Assembly (NCBI GenBank): GCA_964343705.1
Contig: CAYFJX010000005.1
Span: 86,619 to 150,618, forward strand
Source of the DNA: JAUSFM01 sp964343705
GTDB taxonomy: Archaea; Nanobdellota; Nanobdellia; Woesearchaeales; UBA12501
Length of the DNA: 64,000 nucleotides
Direction of reading: 5' to 3'
Of the stretch, positions 1 through 9,050 are shown in pieces (positions within the stretch are counted from its first letter, which is position 1; each line of letters begins with the position of its first letter). Position numbers and translations under genes: made by a program. The notes under the pieces are model-generated. The model worked only from the letters and a program-made list of their open reading frames with translations. It did not search any database and had not been told where the DNA came from.

Positions 1-1333
1 GTTGGATGAAACGCGTGCCAAGATAAGCAACAACAGCACCTGCATAAGCAATAGATGGCTGGCCCATTAGTAGACCTCCTATGAGAGTAGCGGCTGCTGG
101 AATAAGTCCTGGCCAATTACGTGTTCTTAATTTCAAAGCACTGCTCTGTGCAAAAGAAAGACTCTTGTAACGCTCAGGCCAATCTTTGACAATGGGAGGA
201 AGTCTATCATGTATTTGTTTATTCCAGAAATCAAAATCATTCTCAGGAACTAAATACCGTTCCTGTTGTAGGGGAACCTTGCTTTTTGTCTCGCCATCAG
301 CAAGCAAAGCCTTTTGTGTTTCAGACCCTGGAAGTTGTTCGCTTGTACCTTGTAGGAGTTTAGTGGTTAAACCAACCATTTCAACTGCAAAAGTTCTCAT
401 TGCTTCTTCTGAAGGTGCTACCTCATAGATTCCGGTTGTAGGGTTGTAAAAGCCAAGATTACCACCACTTTGAATAAAAACTTGTTGTATGTTATCTACT
501 GTTTGTGGTCTGTCATGTTGTTCTTCTTGCAAGCATGCTTCAAGTGTTTTCTTTAATGGCTCTGATATGTTTGGTGCTCGTCGAACATATTTTATTGGAT
601 CATAATCATACTGTCCGGGGATATGAAGTGGTGGTTCTATATGTGTTGCGATTGCTTTTGTTGCCAGGGCAAGGATGTACCAGTCTGTTGCTGTAGTTGT
701 AGGGATAGTGTGAGTGTCATCATCTCTGTTCATATTTTTTCGCTGCTCTGGTGCAAGGTAGTTTGGTTTACCAATGATTGTTTCACTTCCTGTGCCATGC
801 TGTTTAAGTCGAGCAATGCCAAAGTCTGTGAGCACAACACGGGTGAAGTCAAAGCGATCATACTGTTCAGTAACTTCCAACATGATGTTGTGAGGTGTTG
901 GGTCACGATGGTATATTCCTTGCTTGTGTGCAGCTTGGAGTCCGTGAATTGCAGGGAAAAAAAATCGCTCTAGTTGCTCTGCGGAGAAGTGACTGCCTTC
1001 TTTCATAGCTTGCTGAGCAGATATCCCTCTGATAAGTTCCATGAGAATGTGCATTCCAGGACCATAACCAACATCTTCTTTGAAGCTGTCTACATAGCCA
1101 ACAACATTAGGGTGGGTTATTGCTTTAAGTGCTTGTGCTTCCCGTTCTATCTCTTGCACTTCAGTTGTTTCCCAATTTGTAATTTTTGAAAAGTCAACAA
1201 GTTTGAGTGCGTACTCTTTTCCTGTTTTTCTATCCATAACTTTGTACACAACACCCATGCCTCCACGTCCAAGTGGCTTGCCAACTCGTTCAAACTGTTC
1301 CCATAGTCCTAGTTCTGGATTTCGGATCGTCAT
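1..1333 (-). CDS. Hanks-type Ser/Thr protein kinase with C-terminal membrane segment (partial, cut by window edge)
   Basis: I translated this frame from ATG at 1333; it stays open to base 1 (444 codons), so the C-terminus is missing. Visible kinase motifs: Gly loop GRGGMG at residues 22-27, the VAIK-type lysine in YALK at 44, HRD at 142-144, DFG at 170-172, and APE in LAPEQ. The catalytic-loop lysine is replaced: the motif reads HRDPTPHN instead of HRDLKPEN. About residues 405-440 are hydrophobic (LIPAAATLIGGLL), which suggests a membrane anchor with the kinase domain in the cytoplasm. Its ATG overlaps the upstream gene's stop by 4 nt (ATGA), so it is translated with the two giant proteins and may act on them. 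Kinase assignment is firm; substrate is unknown. Confidence 0.85.
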   Translation of the reverse strand, partial: MTIRNPELGLWEQFERVGKPLGRGGMGVVYKVMDRKTGKEYALKLVDFSKITNWETTEVQEIEREAQALKAITHPNVVGYVDSFKEDVGYGPGMHILMELIRGISAQQAMKEGSHFSAEQLERFFFPAIHGLQAAHKQGIYHRDPTPHNIMLEVTEQYDRFDFTRVVLTDFGIARLKQHGTGSETIIGKPNYLAPEQRKNMNRDDDTHTIPTTTATDWYILALATKAIATHIEPPLHIPGQYDYDPIKYVRRAPNISEPLKKTLEACLQEEQHDRPQTVDNIQQVFIQSGGNLGFYNPTTGIYEVAPSEEAMRTFAVEMVGLTTKLLQGTSEQLPGSETQKALLADGETKSKVPLQQERYLVPENDFDFWNKQIHDRLPPIVKDWPERYKSLSFAQSSALKLRTRNWPGLIPAAATLIGGLLMGQPSIAYAGAVVAYLGTRFIQ

Positions 1334-4300
1334 TCTTCTATCCTCTGAATAGTGCACAAAGTTTGTGTTTCATCATTTATGTGAATTCTATAACCAAAGT
1401 TTTCTAGGCGCTTTGTTAATGCATCATATTTTGCTTTATTTGGTAACCAGAAACTTGGAGCTGGCCAGTTCTCACCAGCAAGCAGCCACCATTCAATAGC
1501 GTGTTCTGGACTGTTATGAGGTGGCCTCATGAATTGTTGTTGATATTCATTGCATTGTGTTCGTAATGGTCCTGGAATTTCCAGTTCAAATACTTTGCAT
1601 GCGTCGACAAATGAGCGAAGTTGGTGAAGCTCCACATCTTCTCCATTATATGTTTCAAGTGCACTTTCTAAACACTCGCGAGCAATCCTGTCAATTCTTG
1701 TAGTGTTTACACCCTTATGGACTAAGTAATTCTCTTCTGTGTCTTTTGAAGCAATACCTTCATTTGACCGACCAGCATAAAGAGGGGGTACTCCATGTTC
1801 TACAACACTTAATCGTACATCAAGTGCGAAGTTCCATGCTCCTGACAGTAGTAGCCCATACATAACTGTTTCACTTGTTTCAGGCACAACCATGGCTAGG
1901 CCAACTGCAGCAATTTGATCTTCATAGACTCCTTTTACAATTTGAGTGGCTGCATAATGCCGTGCAAAAATATTTCTGAGTAATCGTCCATGATTATTTT
2001 CAATATCATCTAGTATTGGTATCATCTGACTCATGGCATCTAACTTATCTGCGTTTGCTGTATATTGTCTAATGCCACGCATACCATTAGGATGACTAAC
2101 AAAATCACGTATTTTTTGCTCTCGTAGATTTCCTGTTTTTACTTTTCCATGGTTCCAATCATATCTATCAAGCCATGCTTCCCATGCTTCGCCTTTTGGT
2201 GGGGTTAAATATTGTTCTTGTGGAACTTCATTATTGTCGTTGTTTTCTCGTGGCATCAAATCAGGGAACATTGCTCCTATAAGTCCTATAAGGTGAAACC
2301 TTGGTTGTGTTCCTTCCATGTCTTCTCCCATTGCATTATTTTGTAGAAGGGGTTTTTCCTCATCTGTTAGTTGGTAGATTCTTTCAGTTGGTATGCGCAT
2401 TTGTTCTGCCCACTCAAGTGGATCTGCTGAAATTCCATGTGCCCATTGTAAGCCAGTTTCTGGTAGCTGGCCATACCCACGTGCAATGTTTCTGCCAGTT
2501 GCATATATGCGTCCACTATTTCTTCCGACAAGTAATACATTTCTTTGTTCTGGTTCTGAACTTTCATAGTACAACATAGCGAGTCTTTCGGTTGCTATGC
2601 TATTTTCTACATCAACGGCAGTTGGTGGTGTAATTCCTCGTCGCCGTTCTGCTGCTTCAAGTGATGCCAATCCTGCAGGTGAGATTGGTGATCTTTGACG
2701 TCTTCTGCCTGTTGCTGATGCAGGAATAAAATCAGAAAACTCTCGCTCAATTATTTCTAGGAGTAGTTGTCTTCTTGGAGATCCAGGTGCTCGTCCTGCA
2801 CTGTTAGTCCTTTCTAAAAGAGATATCTCATCTCCTTGTAAGCTGTATAATTGTTCATCAGGTATGTTATTATCCCTTGCCCAACGTTCAACATTTCGAA
2901 TACCTGAATAAGAGTACTGCAATCCAAATTCTTCAATTGTTCCTAATTGTGGTCTGATGCCTCTGTCTACTTCCTCAATCGCATCACCACTTGGGCTGAG
3001 GATGAGTATGTTTCTTTCCATAGGTCTTGGTCCAAGAAAGTACACAGCAGCAACATCAGTTCGTGGTTCTGGTTGTGTTGTTGGAGTTCTTCCTGCTAGT
3101 ACATCATCAAGTGCACCACCAATATTGTCAGCGTCAATACTTGTACGTTGTTCTCTTCCTGGTTGCTCCAAACCTTGTTGACTAAACATATCATTAATCA
3201 TTCCTGCAACTTCTGTATGGCTTCTTGTAGGATTTAGCAAATCATCATTTAGCCACCCTCGTGGTGTCACATGATAGTTATCATCAGTTACTCCCCATCG
3301 TTGTTCAATGTTTGTTCTCTCCCGTGCATGAAGAAGCAGGGTGTCATATGATCCAATTGCTGGGTAGCCGCAGAAGTTGATGTTTCCAATGTACTCCAGT
3401 CCTATTTCTTCAATTACTTCTTGTGTTCCTACAATAAGTATTCGTTCAAGGAGCATGTCTGCAAGGATACCATGGATTCTTAGATCTCTTTGTGGTGTTG
3501 GTGTTGTTGCAACAGCAGGTGTGCTTTGTTCTGTTATAGGCAGTTGTGGTTGAATAAATCTGACAAGCGCAGCAATATCAGATGGTTCTGATAATCGCGT
3601 TCCCAACATTCCAGGTGGTGCAGCAACTCGTTTATAGTTATCTGTATCTCTAAACATATCTCGTGTGCCATTGGCAACAACTAATCCTTTATAGGGGCCA
3701 ATATCACGATTGGTAGTTATAATCCCTGCTGGCCCATAGCGTCTCCTCATATTTCTAATTCCTTCTTCATTGCTAACAATCATGTTGTAACTGGATGTTG
3801 AATCTAATAACATGAGGTACTCAGGAGCTTGCGAGTTTACATCTCGTGCAGTTGGCCAATTATCACCAACTAAATATCTAAATGCGTCAACACCCATGTG
3901 TTCGCCTTCTTGCACAACACCATCAACACGAAGCATTGCATCAAGGTCTGCAGGGTCAAGTCTATGCCATCCTCGTCGTGTGGCAGCAGCTTGTGCACAT
4001 AACTTAGCAATTAAGGCAGGATTCTCAGGTACTTTGAATTGGTACGCTTCATACACTGCTTGCCAAGTACTTTGCAAAAGATCAAGAAATGGTCGAGCAT
4101 GTGTTGTTCGTAAATTCTGTCTAAACTGTGCTTGTGCAACTTCATCAAGAGTTGGGTTTGCAGCAAGTCCAAGCACCATACTGTCATGCGCGTGAATATT
4201 GCTGTGACCCATACGTGTAATCATTAAATCTGCAATTCTTAATTGTGCATAGTGCCATTGCCATTCTTCTACTTGTCGAGGTAATACTGATTTGTTCAAG

Positions 4301-4569
4301 CCTGTAGCAACTTGTGTTGCTCCTGCACGCATATCTTGGGGTATAGGAGTGTATGATCGTAAATAGTCTTCAATAATTGTTTCTACTACTTGGGCATCTC
4401 GCTCACGAACACTACCCATTATGTCGCGCACTGTTGTGCTTGGCCCATGTACTTGTAGTCGTAGTGTTCGGATAGTGTCATCTACTTTCTTTGCAAGCCA
4501 GTCAACATCATTAAGAAATGATGTAGGATTCAAGCCTTTTGCCCTTTTGAGGAAGTCAGTAATGCTCAT
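1330..4569 (-). CDS. Giant modular protein of unknown family (1079 aa), paralogue of its operon neighbour
   Basis: I do not recognise a family. No signal peptide or membrane segment is visible, so it is probably cytoplasmic. It shares blocks with the 866-aa product upstream: an N-terminal block of about 70 residues, a module near residues 790-815 with WEAW, YDWN and GKVKTGN, and a following helical block containing ENYLVHKG. It also carries an internal duplication: two segments of about 70 residues (ERNILILSPSG... and QRNVLLVGRNSG...) line up from start to end. A block with YKGLVVANG lies in the middle here but has its counterpart at the C-terminus of the paralogue, so modules have been reordered. 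It overlaps both neighbours by 4 nt and is co-transcribed with the kinase. Confidence 0.8.
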   Translation of the reverse strand: MSITDFLKRAKGLNPTSFLNDVDWLAKKVDDTIRTLRLQVHGPSTTVRDIMGSVRERDAQVVETIIEDYLRSYTPIPQDMRAGATQVATGLNKSVLPRQVEEWQWHYAQLRIADLMITRMGHSNIHAHDSMVLGLAANPTLDEVAQAQFRQNLRTTHARPFLDLLQSTWQAVYEAYQFKVPENPALIAKLCAQAAATRRGWHRLDPADLDAMLRVDGVVQEGEHMGVDAFRYLVGDNWPTARDVNSQAPEYLMLLDSTSSYNMIVSNEEGIRNMRRRYGPAGIITTNRDIGPYKGLVVANGTRDMFRDTDNYKRVAAPPGMLGTRLSEPSDIAALVRFIQPQLPITEQSTPAVATTPTPQRDLRIHGILADMLLERILIVGTQEVIEEIGLEYIGNINFCGYPAIGSYDTLLLHARERTNIEQRWGVTDDNYHVTPRGWLNDDLLNPTRSHTEVAGMINDMFSQQGLEQPGREQRTSIDADNIGGALDDVLAGRTPTTQPEPRTDVAAVYFLGPRPMERNILILSPSGDAIEEVDRGIRPQLGTIEEFGLQYSYSGIRNVERWARDNNIPDEQLYSLQGDEISLLERTNSAGRAPGSPRRQLLLEIIEREFSDFIPASATGRRRQRSPISPAGLASLEAAERRRGITPPTAVDVENSIATERLAMLYYESSEPEQRNVLLVGRNSGRIYATGRNIARGYGQLPETGLQWAHGISADPLEWAEQMRIPTERIYQLTDEEKPLLQNNAMGEDMEGTQPRFHLIGLIGAMFPDLMPRENNDNNEVPQEQYLTPPKGEAWEAWLDRYDWNHGKVKTGNLREQKIRDFVSHPNGMRGIRQYTANADKLDAMSQMIPILDDIENNHGRLLRNIFARHYAATQIVKGVYEDQIAAVGLAMVVPETSETVMYGLLLSGAWNFALDVRLSVVEHGVPPLYAGRSNEGIASKDTEENYLVHKGVNTTRIDRIARECLESALETYNGEDVELHQLRSFVDACKVFELEIPGPLRTQCNEYQQQFMRPPHNSPEHAIEWWLLAGENWPAPSFWLPNKAKYDALTKRLENFGYRIHINDETQTLCTIQRIEE

Positions 4570-7166
4570 TGTTCTGACCTCTCAGCAATTCGTTCTTCAA
4601 TAAATGCTAGCATGGCTTCTTTGTCAGGTAGTGGGTCCCTGTGGTTTCCTACTAATCCTTCTGGCCCAATAATGCGATCGTATTTTCGTTCCTGGCCAAG
4701 AGTGTGTGCCATCCCTTCTGATACAATAAGTCCATGGTAATCGCCTACTTCACACTGAGTACTCTGTAGTCTGTTTCTCTGGTAATGTGCTGATAACTCA
4801 TCAATGAGTGTTTCATTACCAACAATAAGCGCATGGTTTCCTTCTTTCGGATCTACTATGATGTCATACACAACTGCTTTTTGCGGTTTTTCAATATATA
4901 CTAGGCCACCTCCCATGCAAACTTGTAGGCCCATTGGCTTGAGTCTTTCTCTTAATGATCGTGCTTCGGAAAGCGGGGGGTTTGATGTAATACTATCTGA
5001 ACTAATTGATACAGTGTTTCCAATAATTAAATTCTCAGCTTCTCCAGAAAGAATTGTAAACTCTGCTGCTCGTTCATACTGGTTGTTTTCTCTAGCAATA
5101 CCGTACCTGATTACTGCTTCAGCAGGTTGGTAGCCAAATGTGCGGCAGGTGTCAACATATTTTTGTAAGTCTTCAAGAGATGCTTCAGCTCTCCTTTCAA
5201 ACATGTCTGCAAGCACTTCTTGAGCAAGTTTATCAAGCCTTGCAGTCTTATTTGGTCCAAGTGTTTGTATGCAATAATTATCTTCGTTGTCTTTAGCTTC
5301 AATTGCTTTAGGGATAGTACTTACACTGTCGCGGTAACTTGTTTCACTGTTTTGAAGACGAAGACAGCCAGCTTTGTCTAAGTGCCTTGCACGAATTAAT
5401 CCTTCAAGTACTGGTTCAAGCATTTCTGGAACATCTGCTGCAAGCTCCATTGCACGTTGATGGTCTCCATCAACAATAAGTTTTGCAGCGTAGTGGTTGG
5501 CAAGGAATTTGGTTCGTCTAGTGCCTAATTCATATCTTGGGAAAACATCTTTGACAGATTCAGGATTTGTTATTCGTAATCGCTCAACCATGTTAGGCAG
5601 CTGATCAGAGAATGCTTCTACATTATGATCACTGAAGTTTCCAGTTTTAACTTTTCCTCGGTTCCAGTCGTACTTGTCTCGCCATGCTTCCCATTGTCCA
5701 ATCCCCCTTAGTCGTTCAACTATATTTCGTGCTCTTTTGTAACTAGGTAGGTTTTGATGGTGATTTAATCCAGTAAGGGTTTGCAGTTCATCGCTGCTTA
5801 ACACATGTATTTTTTCAGAGGGAGTGCGAATTGCTTCAAGAAATTGTGAAGAAATTCTATCAAAACTAAGTAGGTAATATTGATGGTGTCTTTGTAGATT
5901 GAAATTTCTGACTTCGAAGCTTTGAGCGTAGCTGTGAGTTCTGGACATTTTTCCCTCTATTTCGGGTTTGCAGTAAAATGTCAGGTCTCCATCTGTTGCA
6001 TTTTGTGTCACGAAAAGAACCAAGTCATCAAAGCTTGGTCCAAAGTGTTCTTGTATTTTTTGTTTAAGTATCTCATGTTGTTCTTCTGAAAAACCAGATA
6101 GTGTGTCCAAACTTATATTAACACCAAGATTGTCTGCAGTGAACACACGAGGTAGATCAAGCTCTTCTTGTACTTGTCGGATCTGGCCAGGGTCTTCTAA
6201 AAAAAATACTTGCCGCTTAGCAACTTGTCCCCAGCTTATGTGTCCATTGGGTGGTCCTGCCTGAAGATTATAGCCAATAAGGTAGGCTTGATCCTCTGCC
6301 TCGTTGACAATTAGTCCTTCATACAATAGTTCTAGTGTTGCTGTTTCTACAGGTGCAGCATCAAAACCAGTAATAAGGTTTTCAGCAACAGTTCTCAACT
6401 GGCCTGGTGTCATTGTTGTACTTCGTGCGCTAAGTTCTATTTCTAATCTCCTAGCTTCAACATCATTTCTAGCAAAATCTTCTACAGTTTGTGCAATCAA
6501 TTGAGGGGTGACTTGTAGGCTAGTGGGTTCAGTCCACCCACCTAATGGTTCTTGTGCTTGGATCCTATCAAGTTCTTCATCTTCACGAACACGCATAACA
6601 TGGTAAATATCTTCTGCTGTTCCATCACGGAATGCTGAAAAGTTGTGACGTTGTCTCCATCCAATTCGTTGTAATGCTTCTTCACTTTTGTCACCTTGCC
6701 CATTTGCCATAAGCAAAAGATTGATTCCTTCTGCAAGTTCTGCATCTACACCTACAAAAAAGTCGTTTGCAAACTTTGCTGCTGCAGCTTTTCTCTCATA
6801 ATACACTTCCCATCTTTGGCGTTCGTGTTTGCGGCCTGCTACATTGTTTAGAATTGCAAGTTCATGGGGGTCACTGGTGTTCCATGCATTATCATTGCGA
6901 CGCGGTGCGTCTTCAGCAAGGTCTTGATTAAACACTACTTGGTGTGCCCGCATTGCATCAAGATATCCTCCAACTGTTTCTTTAACAAGTCGCACGTCCC
7001 CATTGCCCTTAAATAAACCCATAAAGTCAAAGTTTGGTCTATCATGTTGGATCAAGCGAAGTGCTGCAATGACTTCTTCTGCCAGACTGGTTGTATAGTC
7101 AACTGCGTCCAAGAACGAGAACTTGGTGACATTCTCAAGTGTGAGAGGAAGTTCTGGCTTACTCAT
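4566..7166 (-). CDS. Large modular protein of unknown family (866 aa), paralogue of the 1079-aa neighbour
   Basis: This is the second member of the pair. The N-terminus (FLDAVDYTTSLAEEVIAALR) aligns with that of the 1079-aa protein. The module near residues 490-520 has QWEAW, YDWN and GKVKTGN, followed by a related helical block with EDNYCIQ. The C-terminal 90 residues contain YHGLIVSEG and RIIGPEGLVG, the counterpart of a central block in the neighbour. It has no signal peptide, membrane segment or recognised catalytic motif. Its start overlaps the zinc-ribbon gene by 8 nt and its stop overlaps the next start by 4 nt, so translation is likely coupled. Function is unknown; the context suggests a partner or substrate of the kinase. 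Confidence 0.8.
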   Translation of the reverse strand: MSKPELPLTLENVTKFSFLDAVDYTTSLAEEVIAALRLIQHDRPNFDFMGLFKGNGDVRLVKETVGGYLDAMRAHQVVFNQDLAEDAPRRNDNAWNTSDPHELAILNNVAGRKHERQRWEVYYERKAAAAKFANDFFVGVDAELAEGINLLLMANGQGDKSEEALQRIGWRQRHNFSAFRDGTAEDIYHVMRVREDEELDRIQAQEPLGGWTEPTSLQVTPQLIAQTVEDFARNDVEARRLEIELSARSTTMTPGQLRTVAENLITGFDAAPVETATLELLYEGLIVNEAEDQAYLIGYNLQAGPPNGHISWGQVAKRQVFFLEDPGQIRQVQEELDLPRVFTADNLGVNISLDTLSGFSEEQHEILKQKIQEHFGPSFDDLVLFVTQNATDGDLTFYCKPEIEGKMSRTHSYAQSFEVRNFNLQRHHQYYLLSFDRISSQFLEAIRTPSEKIHVLSSDELQTLTGLNHHQNLPSYKRARNIVERLRGIGQWEAWRDKYDWNRGKVKTGNFSDHNVEAFSDQLPNMVERLRITNPESVKDVFPRYELGTRRTKFLANHYAAKLIVDGDHQRAMELAADVPEMLEPVLEGLIRARHLDKAGCLRLQNSETSYRDSVSTIPKAIEAKDNEDNYCIQTLGPNKTARLDKLAQEVLADMFERRAEASLEDLQKYVDTCRTFGYQPAEAVIRYGIARENNQYERAAEFTILSGEAENLIIGNTVSISSDSITSNPPLSEARSLRERLKPMGLQVCMGGGLVYIEKPQKAVVYDIIVDPKEGNHALIVGNETLIDELSAHYQRNRLQSTQCEVGDYHGLIVSEGMAHTLGQERKYDRIIGPEGLVGNHRDPLPDKEAMLAFIEERIAERSEQ

Positions 7167-7320
7167 TCTTACCTACCTCATCAAGCATTGTGCGAACATC
7201 AACTGTGCGCTTACGCTGGTAGTCTAATCGGTTCTTACATCGTGGGCAAGCCTTAGGGCTAGGAACACGGGGCTTCCAGTTATACTTACAGAATGTACAG
7301 AGTGCTTCCTTCTCAGCCAT
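7159..7320 (-). CDS. Small zinc-ribbon protein, first gene of the kinase operon
   Basis: The product has two CxxC pairs, CTFC and CPRC, spaced by about 14 residues, a typical zinc ribbon, then a short basic tail and an amphipathic end (TVDVRTMLDEVG). I chose ATG at 7320 (MAEKEALC), which gives 53 residues. An in-frame ATG at 7344 would add MICFTTTS, but the TATA-like TTTAAA at 7366-7371 places the transcription start near 7342, inside that longer version. It overlaps the 866-aa gene by 8 nt. Zinc ribbons of this size often bind nucleic acid or act as partner subunits; the exact role cannot be told. Confidence 0.65.
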   Translation of the reverse strand: MAEKEALCTFCKYNWKPRVPSPKACPRCKNRLDYQRKRTVDVRTMLDEVGKNE

Positions 7321-7365
7321 GCTCGTAGTAGTAAAACAGATCATTAATAAGCCTTTCTGAAGGGT

Positions 7366-7371
7366 TTAAAT
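7366..7371 (-). promoter_or_regulatory. TATA box of the zinc ribbon/giant protein/kinase operon
   Basis: TTTAAA on the minus strand, about 25 nt before the expected transcript start near 7342 and the first start codon at 7320. It is the only good TATA-like site before the four overlapping genes. Confidence 0.45.
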
Positions 7372-7475
7372 GGTGCTTTTTCAGTGTATATTCATTTACT
7401 ATCATTAATTTCCATATGGAAAATAAAGGAACTAAAGCTAAAAAACCCATAAAAAAACAAGAAAAAAAAGAAAAC

Positions 7476-7619
7476 CTAAGCTTCTGCTTCAGGTACCTTG
7501 AGTCTATCAACGCAAGGGTTACAATAGATTTCAGACGGTTTAGCATTAATCATCTTATCCTTACACCGTCTACAATAAGAAATTTTCTTAAATCCACTAA
7601 TTCTTTGAAATGCAGCCAT
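7476..7619 (-). CDS. 47-residue zinc-ribbon protein
   Basis: An ATG at 7619 opens a 47-residue frame. It begins MAAFQRISGFKKISYCRRC and has CRRC and CNPC knuckles about 17 residues apart, then ends VPEAEA. AGGTAGGA-like purine-rich sequence lies just before the ATG. The composition, paired CxxC motifs and its place after a TATA box at 7799-7806 support a real gene. The leader of about 155 nt between that TATA box and the ATG contains copy A of the two-hairpin element. Function is unknown; it resembles the zinc ribbon starting at 7320 only in size and type. Confidence 0.6.
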   Translation of the reverse strand: MAAFQRISGFKKISYCRRCKDKMINAKPSEIYCNPCVDRLKVPEAEA

Positions 7620-7674
7620 ATTTTCCTACCTCAGCAATATTTTTAGTGGGCAAAAGAACACGCCTCTCAGCTTT

Positions 7675-7750
7675 TACTCACAGACAATATTAAGCACATT
7701 GTTGTCTGTTCGTAATAGTAAAGGTTGTTTGATTTATTTGTCCTTTACTA
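7675..7750 (-). repeat. Two-hairpin element, copy A
   Basis: Read on the minus strand: a 9-bp stem TAGTAAAGG/CCTTTACTA (7742-7750 with 7716-7724) around a 17-nt loop, linker TTACGAA, then a second stem ACAGACAA/TTGTCTGT (7702-7709 with 7680-7687) and tail GTGAGTA. The same layout recurs at 25946-26023 and 14671-14754 with compensatory base changes. It could be a leader of the 47-aa zinc-ribbon gene, an independent small RNA, or a dispersed element. Confidence 0.6.
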
Positions 7751-7798
7751 AAAAGAAACATAAAACCTTTGCTCCCTAACAAATGAAGTAGGGGGTAG

Positions 7799-7806
7799 TA
7801 TATAAA
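7799..7806 (-). promoter_or_regulatory. TATA box upstream of element A and the 47-aa zinc ribbon
   Basis: TTTATATA on the minus strand, one of the strongest TATA matches in the region. The expected start near 7777 would give a transcript holding element A and then the zinc-ribbon frame. Confidence 0.5.
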
Positions 7807-7872
7807 CTTTGCGTAGATATTAAGTATTATGAGCTCATTTTTGGCCTAAATAGGCGATTTTGTACATGTTTC

Positions 7873-8226
7873 CTAAACATGCCCTTGCAGCTTATCCTTT
7901 AATTGCTCTTTAGGCAGTGCACCCACTATTCTATCTACTTCTTTGCCATCTTTGAAGATGATCAAGCAAGGAATGCTCATCACACCGTACTGGCCAGCTG
8001 TTTCTTGATTGTTTTGCACATCTAGCTTGTAGAAAGTCATGCCTTCAATCTCCTTTGATAATTCTTCAAATACTGGTCCGAGCTGTTTGCAAGGCATACA
8101 CCATTCTGCCCAGAAGTCCACTACTACAGTGCCTTCACTTACTTTTTGCTGGAACGTTTCTTTTGTCAGTTCTTGTACCACTTTTTCCACCCCATGCTCT
8201 TGTTCGTGTTGGACCTTTGTAACCAA
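7873..8226 (-). CDS. trxA: Thioredoxin
   Basis: Classic thioredoxin fold of usual length with the active site WCMPC (cysteines near residues 43 and 46), the preceding DFWAEW strand, and a cis-proline loop reading SIPC rather than the usual xxPT. It reduces disulfides in cytoplasmic proteins. The longest frame starts at a TTG (8226) and overlaps the NYN gene by 92 nt. In-frame GTG codons at 8190 and 8181 would give a more typical N-terminus (VQELTKETF) and a shorter overlap, so the true start is uncertain. Co-transcription with the NYN gene is likely. Confidence 0.85.
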   Translation of the reverse strand: MVTKVQHEQEHGVEKVVQELTKETFQQKVSEGTVVVDFWAEWCMPCKQLGPVFEELSKEIEGMTFYKLDVQNNQETAGQYGVMSIPCLIIFKDGKEVDRIVGALPKEQLKDKLQGHV

Positions 8227-8716
8227 TCAGGAACCTGCTTGGCACGCGGTCCATGTCATAAAAGTAATGCGCTGTTTCCTTGAGTTTTGAACTTGCTGTC
8301 TTACCAAAAGCAATAACTTCTGTTCTACAACCAAGGCTTTCAACGTGTTCTAATAAATCTTGAAAGTCTCCATCACCAGAGACAAGGACAATTACATCAA
8401 GTTTGCTTGCCATTCGCATAATGTCCATTGCAATGCCAATGTCCCAATCACCTTTTTTTGCGCCGCCATAGAATACCTGGAGGTCTTTGGCTCGTACTTC
8501 ATAACCCATTTTTTCCAGTGCATTATGGAAGTCTTCCTCGCCGCGAATGTCAGCATTAATTACATACGTAATGGCTCGAATTAGTTTTCGTCCATCAACT
8601 GCTGTTTTCAAAATATTGCCAAAATGTACCTTAAGGTTATACAAATTCTTTGCTGAGTAATACAGGTTCTGTACATCTATAAAGATGCCGACCCGTTGGT
8701 CTTTATGGGTACTCAT
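8135..8716 (-). CDS. NYN-domain (LabA/DUF88-like) putative ribonuclease
   Basis: The first 160 residues show the NYN/PIN-like acidic signature: GIFIDVQNLYY near residue 10, DWDIGIAMD in the middle, and VSGDGDF before FQDLLEHV. NYN proteins are metal-dependent nucleases thought to act on RNA. The C-terminal 25 residues are basic and of low complexity (TRTRAWGGKSGTRTDKR), and their coding sequence overlaps the thioredoxin start. ATG at 8716 is preceded by GAGGGTGAG, a good ribosome binding site. Confidence 0.8.
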   Translation of the reverse strand: MSTHKDQRVGIFIDVQNLYYSAKNLYNLKVHFGNILKTAVDGRKLIRAITYVINADIRGEEDFHNALEKMGYEVRAKDLQVFYGGAKKGDWDIGIAMDIMRMASKLDVIVLVSGDGDFQDLLEHVESLGCRTEVIAFGKTASSKLKETAHYFYDMDRVPSRFLIGYKGPTRTRAWGGKSGTRTDKRNVPAKSK

Positions 8717-8849
8717 TTTCTCACCCTCTGTTAGTTTTCATATAATTTATTGTAGTTTACGTATTCTCGTTTGATTTGCTCAATTATTTATATAGTTTGT
8801 GACTTAAAACAAAAGATTTAAATATATACTATATTTTATATTCTATATT

Positions 8850-9050
8850 ATGGCAACAACGACTATAGCTGTGAAGGATACAACAAGGGATATGCTTAGT
8901 CATGCAAAGGAGCAACTTCATGCAGAGACACTTGATGAAACCATCCACAAGCTAGTCTTACTCCTGAAGAAGCCAAAGAAATCAATGTGTGGAATAGCTA
9001 AAGGAGTAAAAAACACTTTTAAGAGGGAAAAGCTTGACCGTTTTACTTGA
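8850..9050 (+). CDS. VapB-like antitoxin
   Basis: This 66-residue protein has a short N-terminal strand (TTTIAVKDTTRDML) and a helix (SHAKEQLHAETLDETIHKLV), the ribbon-helix-helix plan of VapB antitoxins, and a basic tail that would wrap the toxin. Its stop overlaps the toxin frame. A TATA-like stretch (TTTAAATATATAC) 25-35 nt upstream suggests a nearly leaderless transcript. Confidence 0.7.
   Translation: MATTTIAVKDTTRDMLSHAKEQLHAETLDETIHKLVLLLKKPKKSMCGIAKGVKNTFKREKLDRFT

Noticed and set aside
186..1189. Several plus-strand open frames
   Set aside because: They are shadows of the kinase read on the minus strand, where all kinase motifs are in one continuous frame.
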